Shown here in pieces: positions 16,999-25,208 of a stretch of DNA of 64,000 nucleotides. Below the pieces are notes generated by a model. That model was not told the DNA's origin. It made no database searches and was given only the letters and a program-made list of their open reading frames with translations. A program made the translations under genes and the position numbers. Source of the stretch: an uncultured Pelagibacteraceae bacterium (lineage in GTDB: Bacteria > Pseudomonadota > Alphaproteobacteria > Pelagibacterales > Pelagibacteraceae); assembly GCA_902537665.1 (NCBI GenBank), contig CACBCE010000004.1:1-64000 (forward strand), given 5' to 3'. How positions within the stretch are numbered: the stretch's first letter is position 1; each line of letters opens with the position of its first letter.

Positions 16999-18726
16999 AT
17001 GGCAGATATTTTAAAAAAAATTATTGAATATCTTAACAATGATAAATTATTTGAAGCATTTGATTTATGTGAAAATAACAAAGATAATAAGATTGAACAT
17101 CTAATTTTAAATATAAAAGGTGTTATATTTTTTAAACAACAGAAATTTGAACAAGCAAAAAAAGAATTTTTAAAGTCGATAGAACTGGATAAATCTTTTA
17201 TCGATCCATATAAAAATCTATTTAAGTTAAATCTTAAAACTCAAGATTATGATTCTGCTATAAAAAATGGAAAAAAAGTTATAGAACTTGAGATTAAAAA
17301 AAATCCAATTTCATACTTTAATTTAGCTTTAGTTTATGATTTGAAAAAGGATTATAAAAAAGCAGTTGATTTATACAAAATAGTAGAAACTTTAGATTTT
17401 AAAGAAAAAAAAGTCTTGTTTAATAATCTTGCAAAAAGTTTTTTAGGAGATCGAAATATTGATGAAGCTAAAAATTATTATCTTAAAGCATTAGAGTTTG
17501 ACCATAACGATAAGTTAATTGTAAATAATCTTTTAATATTATTCTTAAGGATAGCTGATAAAGAAAATGCTGAACACTTTTTTAATAAAGCACAAGAAAT
17601 CGATAAAGATTATATTGAATTTAAATTGAACAAATCTGAATATTTGTTGTCTCAAAATAAAGTTGAAGATGCAATTAATTGTTTAAAAAAAATAATTAGT
17701 GAGTCTAAAAATTATATTGCTTACACTAAATTAAGTAAAATTTATTCAATGATAGGCGATTTAAAAAAATCTATTGAAATAATTGATCAAGCTATCATTG
17801 AGTATCCTAACCAAAAAGATTTGAAATTTACTAGGGGTATACAACATTTGATTGAGGGAGAATTTGAAAAAGGTTGGGAATTTTACGAATTTAGAGATTT
17901 AGTTATTAAAGACGACTCTTTCGAAAATTTAAAAACTTGGCGAGGTGAAAATTTAAAAAACGCAACTATTTTAGTTACTAGCGAACAAGGAATGGGAGAT
18001 GTTATTCAGTTCTCTAAATTTTTAATAAATTTATCTCCTTTATGCAAAAAGATAGATTTTATACCTTTTGATAAACTTTTACCAATTTTTAAAAAAAAAT
18101 TTAAAAATATCAATGTTTGTAGCAAAAATGAAATTTCTCAAAATAAATATGATTATAAAATTTCTTTAGGTTCTCTTAATAAATATTTTTTTAAGGAAAA
18201 AACTTCAAATTCTTCAGATCTTATTAATTTTGATGAGGATAAAAAAAAATATTGGGAAAAAATTAAAAAAAACAAAAAGAAAAATATTGGTTTAGTCTGG
18301 TCAGGAAATTTTTTTGGTCCAAAAGAACCTTCAAGATCAATTGAATTAAAAAAGTTGAGAGAATTATTGAAATTAGATTTGAATTTTTACTCTTTCCAAA
18401 ATGAAATTTGGGATAGAGACAAAGAATTTTTTCAAAATTCAAATATAATTGATTATAGCAAGGAAAGTTTTGTTGATATAATCAGTATAATTCAAAATTT
18501 AGATTTAGTTATTTCAACAGATACTTTTTTTCTACATTTAGCTTGCATTTGTAATAAAGAAACTTGGGGTTTGATATCAGCTAATTCAGACTGGAGATGG
18601 TATGAATATTACAAATATAATCCTTATAAATCTTTAAAAATTTACAAGCAAACAAATTATAAAAATTGGGATGACATAGTCTATTTAATTCAAAATGATC
18701 TTAAAAATAGATTTTCAATTTTATAG
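16999..18726 (+). CDS. TPR protein with C-terminal glycosyltransferase-like domain
   Basis: The N-terminal half (about residues 1-290) is a run of degenerate tetratricopeptide repeats (e.g. GVIFFKQQKFEQAKKEFLKS). The C-terminal half is glycosyltransferase-like: SEQGMGDVIQFSKFL, GLVWSGNFFG and LVISTDTFFLHLA resemble the GT9/GT41-related domain found fused to TPRs. The plan recalls O-GlcNAc-transferase-like proteins, in which the TPRs bind acceptor proteins. The domain could also act on glycans. No signal peptide is seen. It lies just upstream of a tRNA gene. Confidence 0.75.
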   Translation: MADILKKIIEYLNNDKLFEAFDLCENNKDNKIEHLILNIKGVIFFKQQKFEQAKKEFLKSIELDKSFIDPYKNLFKLNLKTQDYDSAIKNGKKVIELEIKKNPISYFNLALVYDLKKDYKKAVDLYKIVETLDFKEKKVLFNNLAKSFLGDRNIDEAKNYYLKALEFDHNDKLIVNNLLILFLRIADKENAEHFFNKAQEIDKDYIEFKLNKSEYLLSQNKVEDAINCLKKIISESKNYIAYTKLSKIYSMIGDLKKSIEIIDQAIIEYPNQKDLKFTRGIQHLIEGEFEKGWEFYEFRDLVIKDDSFENLKTWRGENLKNATILVTSEQGMGDVIQFSKFLINLSPLCKKIDFIPFDKLLPIFKKKFKNINVCSKNEISQNKYDYKISLGSLNKYFFKEKTSNSSDLINFDEDKKKYWEKIKKNKKKNIGLVWSGNFFGPKEPSRSIELKKLRELLKLDLNFYSFQNEIWDRDKEFFQNSNIIDYSKESFVDIISIIQNLDLVISTDTFFLHLACICNKETWGLISANSDWRWYEYYKYNPYKSLKIYKQTNYKNWDDIVYLIQNDLKNRFSIL

Positions 18727-18751
18727 ACTGTTGCAAATCATAATTTCTTGT

Positions 18752-18779
18752 TTGAAAGAAATAAATTAAGTAGTATAAA
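18752..18779 (+). promoter_or_regulatory. Putative promoter of the tRNA-Met gene
   Basis: TTGAAA (18752-18757), 16 bases of spacer and TATAAA (18774-18779) place a start around 18786, about 10 bases before the mature tRNA. The boxes are close to the sigma-70 consensus, but AT-rich DNA makes chance matches common. Confidence 0.5.
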
Positions 18780-18795
18780 ACAACGACAATTTAAT

Positions 18796-18872
18796 GGCGG
18801 GGTAGCTCAGTTGGTTAGAGCGCGGGACTCATAAGCCCGAGGTCAGTGGTTCGATCCCACTTCCCGCTACCA
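18796..18872 (+). tRNA. tRNA-Met (CAT anticodon), elongator type
   Basis: A complete 77-nt cloverleaf with encoded CCA. The acceptor stem pairs 18796-18802 with the 3' arm (G:U at the outer and inner ends). The D-stem GCTC/GAGC is intact, the anticodon loop is CTCATAA with CAT at 18830-18832, and the T-arm TTCGATC loop has a 5-bp stem. The first pair is G1:U72, not the unpaired C1/A72 of initiators, so it is the elongator or a tRNA-Ile2 (lysidine) species. Position 31-39 of the anticodon stem shows an A-G mismatch. It marks the upstream edge of the AT-rich deoxysugar locus. Confidence 0.93.
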
Positions 18873-18886
18873 TATAAAATTGAAAT

Positions 18887-19594
18887 CTAATTTAAAATTT
18901 TTTTAAGTTTTACCAAACTTATTGAAGGATTTGGTGGAAAAGTTTTTTTTCCAGAAATTTTTTTAATTTTACTATTATATTTTTTGGCAAAATTATAAAC
19001 AGACTGTGTTTTACCACCAATATTAATTATACCTTTTTTATTCAATAATTTTGGAATCATTTTCGCAACATCCTCTTGAAAAATAAAATTAGTTTTAATA
19101 TCGTAAAAGGCTGATTTGTGAATGAATGGTTTTTCACACATTATTATTCTAAGAATTAAGGAATTATCGTACATTTTTACTGCACACTCTCCACCTAGCT
19201 TAGATATTGCATACTTATTAATAGGATTCAAAGAATCCTCCTCTTTATAATTTCCTTTGATACCGGGATACACATATCCTGTTGAAAAATAAATTAGCTT
19301 TATTTTTAATTTATTGCAAATCTTAACAACATTACATGTTCCAATAATGTTAATATCAATACTTTTAGAAACTTCTCTATCATGAATACTCATAGGCCTT
19401 GATAAAGCAGCTACATGTAAAAAATATTTTGGTTTTACTAATTTAAGATATCTTTCCAATGATTTAAGGTTAAGAATATTCATTTTCGTTTTGTTAGGAA
19501 AATAGTAGTTTTCTGAGTTAATAGTCTTTTTCAAAACTTTCGCAAATCTACCATTACCACCACTAACAACGATTTTATTAATATTTTTTTTCAA
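18887..19594 (-). CDS. RmlD-like NAD-dependent sugar reductase (SDR)
   Basis: This 235-residue protein has an N-terminal dinucleotide motif VSGGNGRFAK, a STGYVY strand and the catalytic YAISKLGGE. Shortened RmlD-like SDRs reduce the 4-keto group of a dTDP-4-keto-deoxysugar. Here it lies beside the 2,3-dehydratase, C-methyltransferase and rmlABC genes, so it is the best candidate for the final 4-ketoreductase of the pathway. It is shorter than RmlD (about 290-300) and may have lost part of the substrate domain. It is divergent from the C-methyltransferase gene. Confidence 0.7.
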   Translation of the reverse strand: MKKNINKIVVSGGNGRFAKVLKKTINSENYYFPNKTKMNILNLKSLERYLKLVKPKYFLHVAALSRPMSIHDREVSKSIDINIIGTCNVVKICNKLKIKLIYFSTGYVYPGIKGNYKEEDSLNPINKYAISKLGGECAVKMYDNSLILRIIMCEKPFIHKSAFYDIKTNFIFQEDVAKMIPKLLNKKGIINIGGKTQSVYNFAKKYNSKIKKISGKKTFPPNPSISLVKLKKILN

Positions 19595-19647
19595 TTTTAT
19601 TTAGAATAAATTTTTTTTATATATATAAATATATAATCAAAAGTACA

Positions 19648-20841
19648 ATGAATAAAGTATTTTTAAATTTAGGTCGTCAGCCACTTGCAAATTCTTTTTT
19701 AAAAGATATTAAAGAAAAAACATTAAGAAATGAATTTTTTTATAATTTAAAAATTTGTTTTAATACAAAAAATTATTTGGTTTCTATAAAAAGACCTGTC
19801 AATCCAAAAAAACAATACACTGACAAATATGCTCACAGAGCCTCAGAGTCCAAAACTATGAGATTGGCTTTTAAAGATGTTGCCAAAAAACTATTCAAAA
19901 GGTTCAGGCCAAAAAGGATAATGGAAATAGGAAGTAATGATGGTGTATTTTTAAAAAATTTTAATAAAAAATCTGTAATTGCAGTAGAGCCATGTAAAAA
20001 TTTAGCAAGAATTACTAAAAAATTATTTAAAACATATGATGAATTTTGGAATTTAAGACTGTCTAATAAATTATTAAAAGAAAAAAAAAGTGAGATAGAT
20101 TTAATTTTTTCTGCAAATACAATTTCTCACATACCTAATTTAGAAGAAACATTTAAAGGAATTAGTAAAATATTATCAAAAAATGGGGTCCTTGTAATAG
20201 AAGACCCTTCATTATTAAAAGTCCTTAAAAATAATAGTTATGATCAATTTTATGACGAACATGTTTATGTTTTTTCATCATTATCTATGAAAAATATAGT
20301 CAAAAAATTTGGATTAAGACTTTTTGATATAGAACATTTATCAACACATGGAGGATCAAATCGTTATTATGTATGTAAAGAAGATGGAAAATACAAAAGC
20401 AGCTCAAGACTAAAAAAAGCTTTAAAAGATGAAATTTCTCACAAACTTCATAAAATTGAGAGTTATTTCAAATTTTCCAAAAGAGTAAATTTATCCAGAA
20501 AAAAATTATTCAATTTAATGAAAAGATTGAAGAAAAAAAAAAAGAAAATAATAAGTTATGGTGCAACATATAAATCCACTACAGTTTTTAATTATTGTAA
20601 AATAAATTCAAAAATAATTGATTATGTTACTGATACAACATTTAATAAGCAGGGAAAGTTTACACCAGGTTCACATATCAAAATAATTTCACCAAAGATT
20701 GGAATAAATAAAACAGTGGATTTTGCTTTTTTAGGTGCATGGAACTTTAAAAAAGAGATTTTTATAAAAGAAAAAAATTTTCTTAAAAAAGGTGGAAGAT
20801 TTATCACACATGTTCCAAAAGTAACAATACTTTCTAAATGA
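19648..20841 (+). CDS. Sugar C-methyltransferase (NovU/TylC3-like)
   Basis: The 397-residue protein has the architecture of NDP-sugar C-methyltransferases. It begins with an LGRQPLANSFL segment, has the SAM loop IMEIGSNDGVFLKNF (about 90-104), then DQFYDEHVYVFSS and HGGSNRYYVC, and ends with the C-terminal helper domain. Such enzymes methylate C-3 of dTDP-3-keto or 2-deoxy-4-keto sugars with SAM. The N-terminal zinc-type Cys motifs of the family are largely missing; one Cys (ICFNT) remains. Its stop overlaps the next start by 4 bases, so it is co-translated with the 2,3-dehydratase. Confidence 0.8.
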   Translation: MNKVFLNLGRQPLANSFLKDIKEKTLRNEFFYNLKICFNTKNYLVSIKRPVNPKKQYTDKYAHRASESKTMRLAFKDVAKKLFKRFRPKRIMEIGSNDGVFLKNFNKKSVIAVEPCKNLARITKKLFKTYDEFWNLRLSNKLLKEKKSEIDLIFSANTISHIPNLEETFKGISKILSKNGVLVIEDPSLLKVLKNNSYDQFYDEHVYVFSSLSMKNIVKKFGLRLFDIEHLSTHGGSNRYYVCKEDGKYKSSSRLKKALKDEISHKLHKIESYFKFSKRVNLSRKKLFNLMKRLKKKKKKIISYGATYKSTTVFNYCKINSKIIDYVTDTTFNKQGKFTPGSHIKIISPKIGINKTVDFAFLGAWNFKKEIFIKEKNFLKKGGRFITHVPKVTILSK

Positions 20842-22103
20842 TTAATAAACAAATATCGAAATGGCTGAATCAACAAAGAAAAAAACAATTTTTGATAATA
20901 AATAAAATTGATTTATCGAAGTTGCAAAAATGGGTATTTAATCAGAAAGAAATTTATCATGAGAGTAAAAGATTTTTTAAAATTGTTGGAATCAAAATTA
21001 ATTCTAATTTTTATAAAAAAAAAATTTGGTACCAACCGATAATTGTTCAAAACGAAATTGGTATTTTAGGGGTTATCAAGAATATTAGAACAAATAAATA
21101 CCTTCTTCAGGCAAAAGTAGAACCAGGAAACGTTAATAAAATACAAATTTCTCCCACTGTTCAAGCAACCAAAAGTAATTACTCTAGAATTCACGGAGGA
21201 AAAAATATCCCTTATTTAGAGTATTTCAAAAAAAGAAATAAAAATTTTTCTCTACAAACGGAACAGGCTTTTAGATATTTTAATAAAAAAAACTCAAATA
21301 TAGTTTCTTATGTATCAAAAAAAATTGATATTGATAAGAAATTTAGATGGTTTTCAAAAATAGAAATCAATAATTTATTAAAGGAAAAAAATTTGATAAA
21401 CATGGATACTTTGTCTGTTTTCTCATCTTTTATCAATAAAAAAAAAATTGATTTTGCACTCAATAAAAAAAAAGATATTTTGAAGTGGAAAAATTCACTA
21501 AATAAAAAATTTTTTCTTAAAAATAATATTATTAGTTTAAATTCAATTAAAGACTGGAAATTTACAAAAAAAAAGATTTACCATCGGTCTCACGACTATT
21601 TTTCAATTATTGGTATTAAAGTTAAAACTAATGAAAGAGAGATAACTGGTTGGCACCAACCAATCATACAAGGATCAAAAATGGCTTTTGCAGGATACTT
21701 GATTAAAAAATTTAATAATACTAATCATTATTTGTGCAGATATATATTAAAGCCAGGTTCAAAAGAGAGTACATATACATGTTCTGTAAATACATCTAAA
21801 TTTAAAAATTATAAAAAAAATAAAGATCTTACAGATTTTCAAAAAAAATTAATTTCTAATTATTTTGTTAATTCGAAAATTGAAACTCTTTATGATAATA
21901 TTTTATCCGATGAAGGAGGAAGATTTTATCATTCACAAATTAGATACATGGCTTGTAAATTGAATAAAAAAGAAATTATAAAATTACCAGAAAATTATAT
22001 TTGGTTATCACATAATCAGGTGGTTGATTTTATAAAAGAACAAAAAATTGATATTGAAGCAAGGCTACTCTTTGGTATTCTTAATCTTAAGGAAACAATT
22101 TAA
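20838..22103 (+). CDS. NDP-hexose 2,3-dehydratase
   Basis: This removes the C-2 hydroxyl of a dTDP-4-keto-6-deoxyhexose, the first committed step to 2,6-dideoxysugars. The protein shows the typical internal duplication. The first half has KIWYQPIIVQNEIGILG and the second has TGWHQPIIQGSKMAFAG, each with a W-x-Q-P-I-I core and each preceded by a YHxS.xFFxIxGIK stretch. Length (421) suits the family. It overlaps the C-methyltransferase stop by 4 bases and is followed directly by the 3-ketoreductase candidate. Confidence 0.88.
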   Translation: MINKQISKWLNQQRKKQFLIINKIDLSKLQKWVFNQKEIYHESKRFFKIVGIKINSNFYKKKIWYQPIIVQNEIGILGVIKNIRTNKYLLQAKVEPGNVNKIQISPTVQATKSNYSRIHGGKNIPYLEYFKKRNKNFSLQTEQAFRYFNKKNSNIVSYVSKKIDIDKKFRWFSKIEINNLLKEKNLINMDTLSVFSSFINKKKIDFALNKKKDILKWKNSLNKKFFLKNNIISLNSIKDWKFTKKKIYHRSHDYFSIIGIKVKTNEREITGWHQPIIQGSKMAFAGYLIKKFNNTNHYLCRYILKPGSKESTYTCSVNTSKFKNYKKNKDLTDFQKKLISNYFVNSKIETLYDNILSDEGGRFYHSQIRYMACKLNKKEIIKLPENYIWLSHNQVVDFIKEQKIDIEARLLFGILNLKETI

Positions 22104-23012
22104 TTGAAAGTTTTAATTTTAGGTTATTCTAACATAGTTAGAAGAAGAATTTTAAGTGTATTTAAAGAAAAAAAAATACAATTGTTTATAGCTTCAAAAT
22201 CACACAAAAATCAAATTCAGGGTGTTAAAAAACAATTTAAATCATACGAAATTGCAATTAAAAAATGTAAACCAAATTTAGTTTATATTTCTTTACCAAA
22301 TTCAAAACATTTTTATTGGGCAAAAAAATCTTTGAATAATAAATGTAATACCATTGTAGATAAGCCAATTACAGTTAACAGAAAACAGTTAAATGAATTA
22401 ATAAATTTATCAAAAAAAAATAACAAACTTTTGACTGAGTCAACTTTCTTTAATTATCACTTGCAAATGAAAAAAATCATAAAAATTCACAAGAAGGACA
22501 AATTCAAAAGTATTAATGCTAATTTTATAATTCCAAAACCAACTAAAAAAAGCATTTTGATGTCAAAAAAACTTCAAGGTGGAGTTTTGATGGATATGGG
22601 ACCTTATATTTCTGCTATACCAAGATTATTTAATCTAAAAAGATTAGTTAGCAAAAAAATTGAGATTAAAAAAAATAGAGAAAATTTAATTACATCCATT
22701 AAATTTACCTTTAATTTCAAGGAGGGTAAATATAATGGAACTTTTAAATTTGGTGGCAAATATAAAAATCAAATTAAGATTTCAAATAAATATAATTCAA
22801 GTATCATTAAAAGAGTTTTTTCACCACCAGACGATGAAAACTTAAATTTAAAATTAGTTACAAAAAAAAGAAAACAAAATATTAAAATCAAAAAAGATAA
22901 TTGTTTTAGAAATTTTTTTAATGAAATTTTAAAAATTATTAATAAAAAAAAATATAGTTTTTATTATAAAAGAATGGAACATGATGTAATTTTTAGATCA
23001 AACCTAACTTAA
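22104..23012 (+). CDS. Gfo/Idh/MocA-family oxidoreductase (3-ketoreductase candidate)
   Basis: This 302-residue dehydrogenase of the Gfo/Idh/MocA type begins KVLILGYSNIVRRRI (a degenerate Rossmann motif), has LVYISLPNSKHFYWAKKSL and the conserved lysine in IVDKPIT, and a later GGVLMDMGPY. In deoxysugar pathways this family reduces the 3-keto group made by the 2,3-dehydratase. It starts at a TTG that abuts the dehydratase stop, so it is translationally linked to it. Its end overlaps the convergent rmlC by 9 bases. The bases here are nearly all A/T. Confidence 0.75.
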   Translation: MKVLILGYSNIVRRRILSVFKEKKIQLFIASKSHKNQIQGVKKQFKSYEIAIKKCKPNLVYISLPNSKHFYWAKKSLNNKCNTIVDKPITVNRKQLNELINLSKKNNKLLTESTFFNYHLQMKKIIKIHKKDKFKSINANFIIPKPTKKSILMSKKLQGGVLMDMGPYISAIPRLFNLKRLVSKKIEIKKNRENLITSIKFTFNFKEGKYNGTFKFGGKYKNQIKISNKYNSSIIKRVFSPPDDENLNLKLVTKKRKQNIKIKKDNCFRNFFNEILKIINKKKYSFYYKRMEHDVIFRSNLT

Positions 23013-23534
23013 AGGACCATCTATATAATGATTTAAGTTATGTGCATATTTGTCTTTTAAACTAATATTTGGTTTTTTAACAGGCCATTTAATTTTAAGT
23101 ATTGGATCATTATATTTAAGTGACCTTTCATTCTTTGGTGATCTATATTCAGTGCAGCTATAACATACAATGTTCTCTTTTTTTAAAGTTAAAAATCCGT
23201 GTGCAAATCCTGGAGGTATAAATACTGAGGAACAATTATTTTCATTTAATCTTATTGAAAAATGCTGTCCAAAAGTTTGAGAGTTTTTTCTCATATCTAC
23301 TGCTACATCAAAAATTTCACCTTTAATTACAGAAATTAATTTTCCTTGTGGTTTTTTTATTTGAAAGTGTAAACCTCTAAGAACATTTTTTTTTGATACT
23401 GATGTGATTTGAAATTTAAACTTTTTTTTAATTAGTTTCTCTAAAACCAATTCTCTAAGATATCCTCTCTTATCATTATGCTTTATTCCATTTAAAACAA
23501 CAAGACCTTTAAATTTAGTTTTTTTTATTCTCAT
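23004..23534 (-). CDS. rmlC: dTDP-4-dehydrorhamnose 3,5-epimerase
   Basis: This 176-residue cupin has the RmlC landmarks: KRGYLRE, NVLRGLHFQ with the catalytic His region, GEIFDVAVDMRKNSQTFGQ, and FIPPGFAHGF. It inverts C-3 and C-5 (or only C-5 with a 3-methylated substrate) of dTDP-4-keto-deoxyhexoses to give L-sugars. Length fits (about 180). The gene overlaps the DUF4422 gene by 4 bases and lies downstream of rmlB-rmlA on the minus strand, in opposite orientation to the dehydratase operon. Confidence 0.92.
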   Translation of the reverse strand: MRIKKTKFKGLVVLNGIKHNDKRGYLRELVLEKLIKKKFKFQITSVSKKNVLRGLHFQIKKPQGKLISVIKGEIFDVAVDMRKNSQTFGQHFSIRLNENNCSSVFIPPGFAHGFLTLKKENIVCYSCTEYRSPKNERSLKYNDPILKIKWPVKKPNISLKDKYAHNLNHYIDGPLS

Positions 23535-24331
23535 TTTCTAATATCATGAAACATTATAGGCCATTCCAAATAGTTCGTATTTTCTTTGAACCAATAAGAT
23601 AAAAATCTCTCAGCTAAAAAGGCGTATATACGAGTTTTTCCATAACCATCTAGATTAAAACCAAAAATATCCTCACATTTTCTCAGCCATTCGAAAAGCA
23701 CTTTATAGTAATTATCCATAATTTTTTTTGATTTAGTTACAAACATATTTCCTTGATTAAATGAGGTTTGAGTTCTTATAAATTTTGAAAATTTCTCTTT
23801 ATCGTTTAAATTTAGTTGTCCAATTGCTTTATCTAATATTCCATTGCCATGAAACATATCAAATTGGAACCTTATATTTCTAAATTTCTTATTTAAAATT
23901 ATTTTTGGATTTCGAAAAAAGGCTTTTTTTCCATATTTCAAAACTTTAATCCATTTTATTTCTTCAAGATTTAACTTGTCTCCAATTACAACATCATAAT
24001 TATTCCATTCTTCAGGAATCTCTTTAATTACCATATCCTCAAAAGTTTTACCAAAATTTATTTTTTTTTTCCAAAATCTTCTATATCCACAAAATCCTAT
24101 CCATTCATTATCAGGTATTTTATGAAGTAAATTTTTCCAAAGATAATAGTGAAAAGTGTATTCACCATAAAATTTATTTTTATTTGCAATATTTTCTCCA
24201 TCTTTGTCTGTAATCCAGTCATCTGAAAAGTTAGAGTCACCTAATCCTACGGGCAAATATCCTAAATTTGATATTTTTTTAAAAAGATTGTTATCTATGC
24301 TAATACAATACATATATTTTAATTTAGCCAT
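23531..24331 (-). CDS. DUF4422 glycosyltransferase-like protein
   Basis: The 266-residue protein matches the DUF4422 pattern: a Y-x-E-Y-x-F-x-Y-Y-L-W-K-N segment, WIGFCGYRRFW, a MFHGNGILDKAI region and a C-terminal FLAERFLSYWF. The family occurs in polysaccharide loci and is thought to transfer sugars, but its activity is not firmly known. It is placed between rmlA and rmlC in one transcription unit, so it probably uses the dTDP-deoxysugar as donor. I see no membrane segment. Confidence 0.75.
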   Translation of the reverse strand: MAKLKYMYCISIDNNLFKKISNLGYLPVGLGDSNFSDDWITDKDGENIANKNKFYGEYTFHYYLWKNLLHKIPDNEWIGFCGYRRFWKKKINFGKTFEDMVIKEIPEEWNNYDVVIGDKLNLEEIKWIKVLKYGKKAFFRNPKIILNKKFRNIRFQFDMFHGNGILDKAIGQLNLNDKEKFSKFIRTQTSFNQGNMFVTKSKKIMDNYYKVLFEWLRKCEDIFGFNLDGYGKTRIYAFLAERFLSYWFKENTNYLEWPIMFHDIRK

Positions 24332-24344
24332 CTTAGAAATGAAA

Positions 24345-25208
24345 TTATATTAGTTTTTTAATGTAATCAGAATAAGAGCAATTTCCATAAAACATAATAG
24401 CATTTTCAAGTTGTTTTTTATTTATCCACTTATTATTAAACGCAATCTCCTCTAAACAAGCAATTTTGAATCCTTGTCTATTTTCAATTGCAGATACAAA
24501 GGCACTTGTTTTATAAAAATCTTCAATAGATCCCGTATCTAACCATGCCCCACCTCTTCCAATCAATTCCGCTGATAATTTTTTATTTCTCAGATAGAAA
24601 TTTAATAAATCTACAATTTCTAATTCACCCCTTTTAGATGGTTTAAGTTTTTTTGCATAATTACATACTTTCTTATCAAAAAAGTATAATCCAGTAATCG
24701 CTAAATCAGATAAGAATTTTTTTGGTTTTTCTTTAATACTTTTTATTTTTTTACCCAAAACTTTTGCCACTCCAAAACTTTCTGGATTATTTACTCTATG
24801 GAGCAAAACTTTAGCTCCATTTTTTAATTTAGAACAATTTTGAAGAATTTTTGATAAGTTTTGCCCATAAAAAAAATTATCACCTAATATTAAACAAACA
24901 TTTTGGTTATTAATAAATTTTTCACCTAATATAAATGCTTCAGGCAAACCATTTGGGTTTTTTTGTTCAAGATATTCAATTTTGATACCAAAATTTTTTC
25001 CATCTGGAATTATCTTTTTATATTGAGGTAATTGACCTTTATTAACTATAATTAAAACATCTTTTATACCTGCAAGCATTAAAATAGATAATGGATAGAA
25101 TATTAGTGGTTTATCATGAATAGGAAGCAATTGTTTATTTACAGCTTTTGTTAAAGGACTCATTCTTGTTCCTTTACCTCCAGCTAAAATAATTCCTTTT
25201 TTAATCAT
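24345..25208 (-). CDS. rmlA: Glucose-1-phosphate thymidylyltransferase
   Basis: RmlA makes dTDP-glucose from dTTP and glucose-1-phosphate. The start has GIILAGGKGTRMSPLTKAVNKQL (nucleotide-binding motif, shown in part), followed by LLPIHDKPLIFYPL, then LGDNFFYG and a GGAWLDTGSIEDFY segment near residue 230. The length of 287 agrees with the short RmlA group. The start codon overlaps the rmlB stop by 4 bases, which implies coupled translation of the first two steps. Confidence 0.94.
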   Translation of the reverse strand: MIKKGIILAGGKGTRMSPLTKAVNKQLLPIHDKPLIFYPLSILMLAGIKDVLIIVNKGQLPQYKKIIPDGKNFGIKIEYLEQKNPNGLPEAFILGEKFINNQNVCLILGDNFFYGQNLSKILQNCSKLKNGAKVLLHRVNNPESFGVAKVLGKKIKSIKEKPKKFLSDLAITGLYFFDKKVCNYAKKLKPSKRGELEIVDLLNFYLRNKKLSAELIGRGGAWLDTGSIEDFYKTSAFVSAIENRQGFKIACLEEIAFNNKWINKKQLENAIMFYGNCSYSDYIKKLI

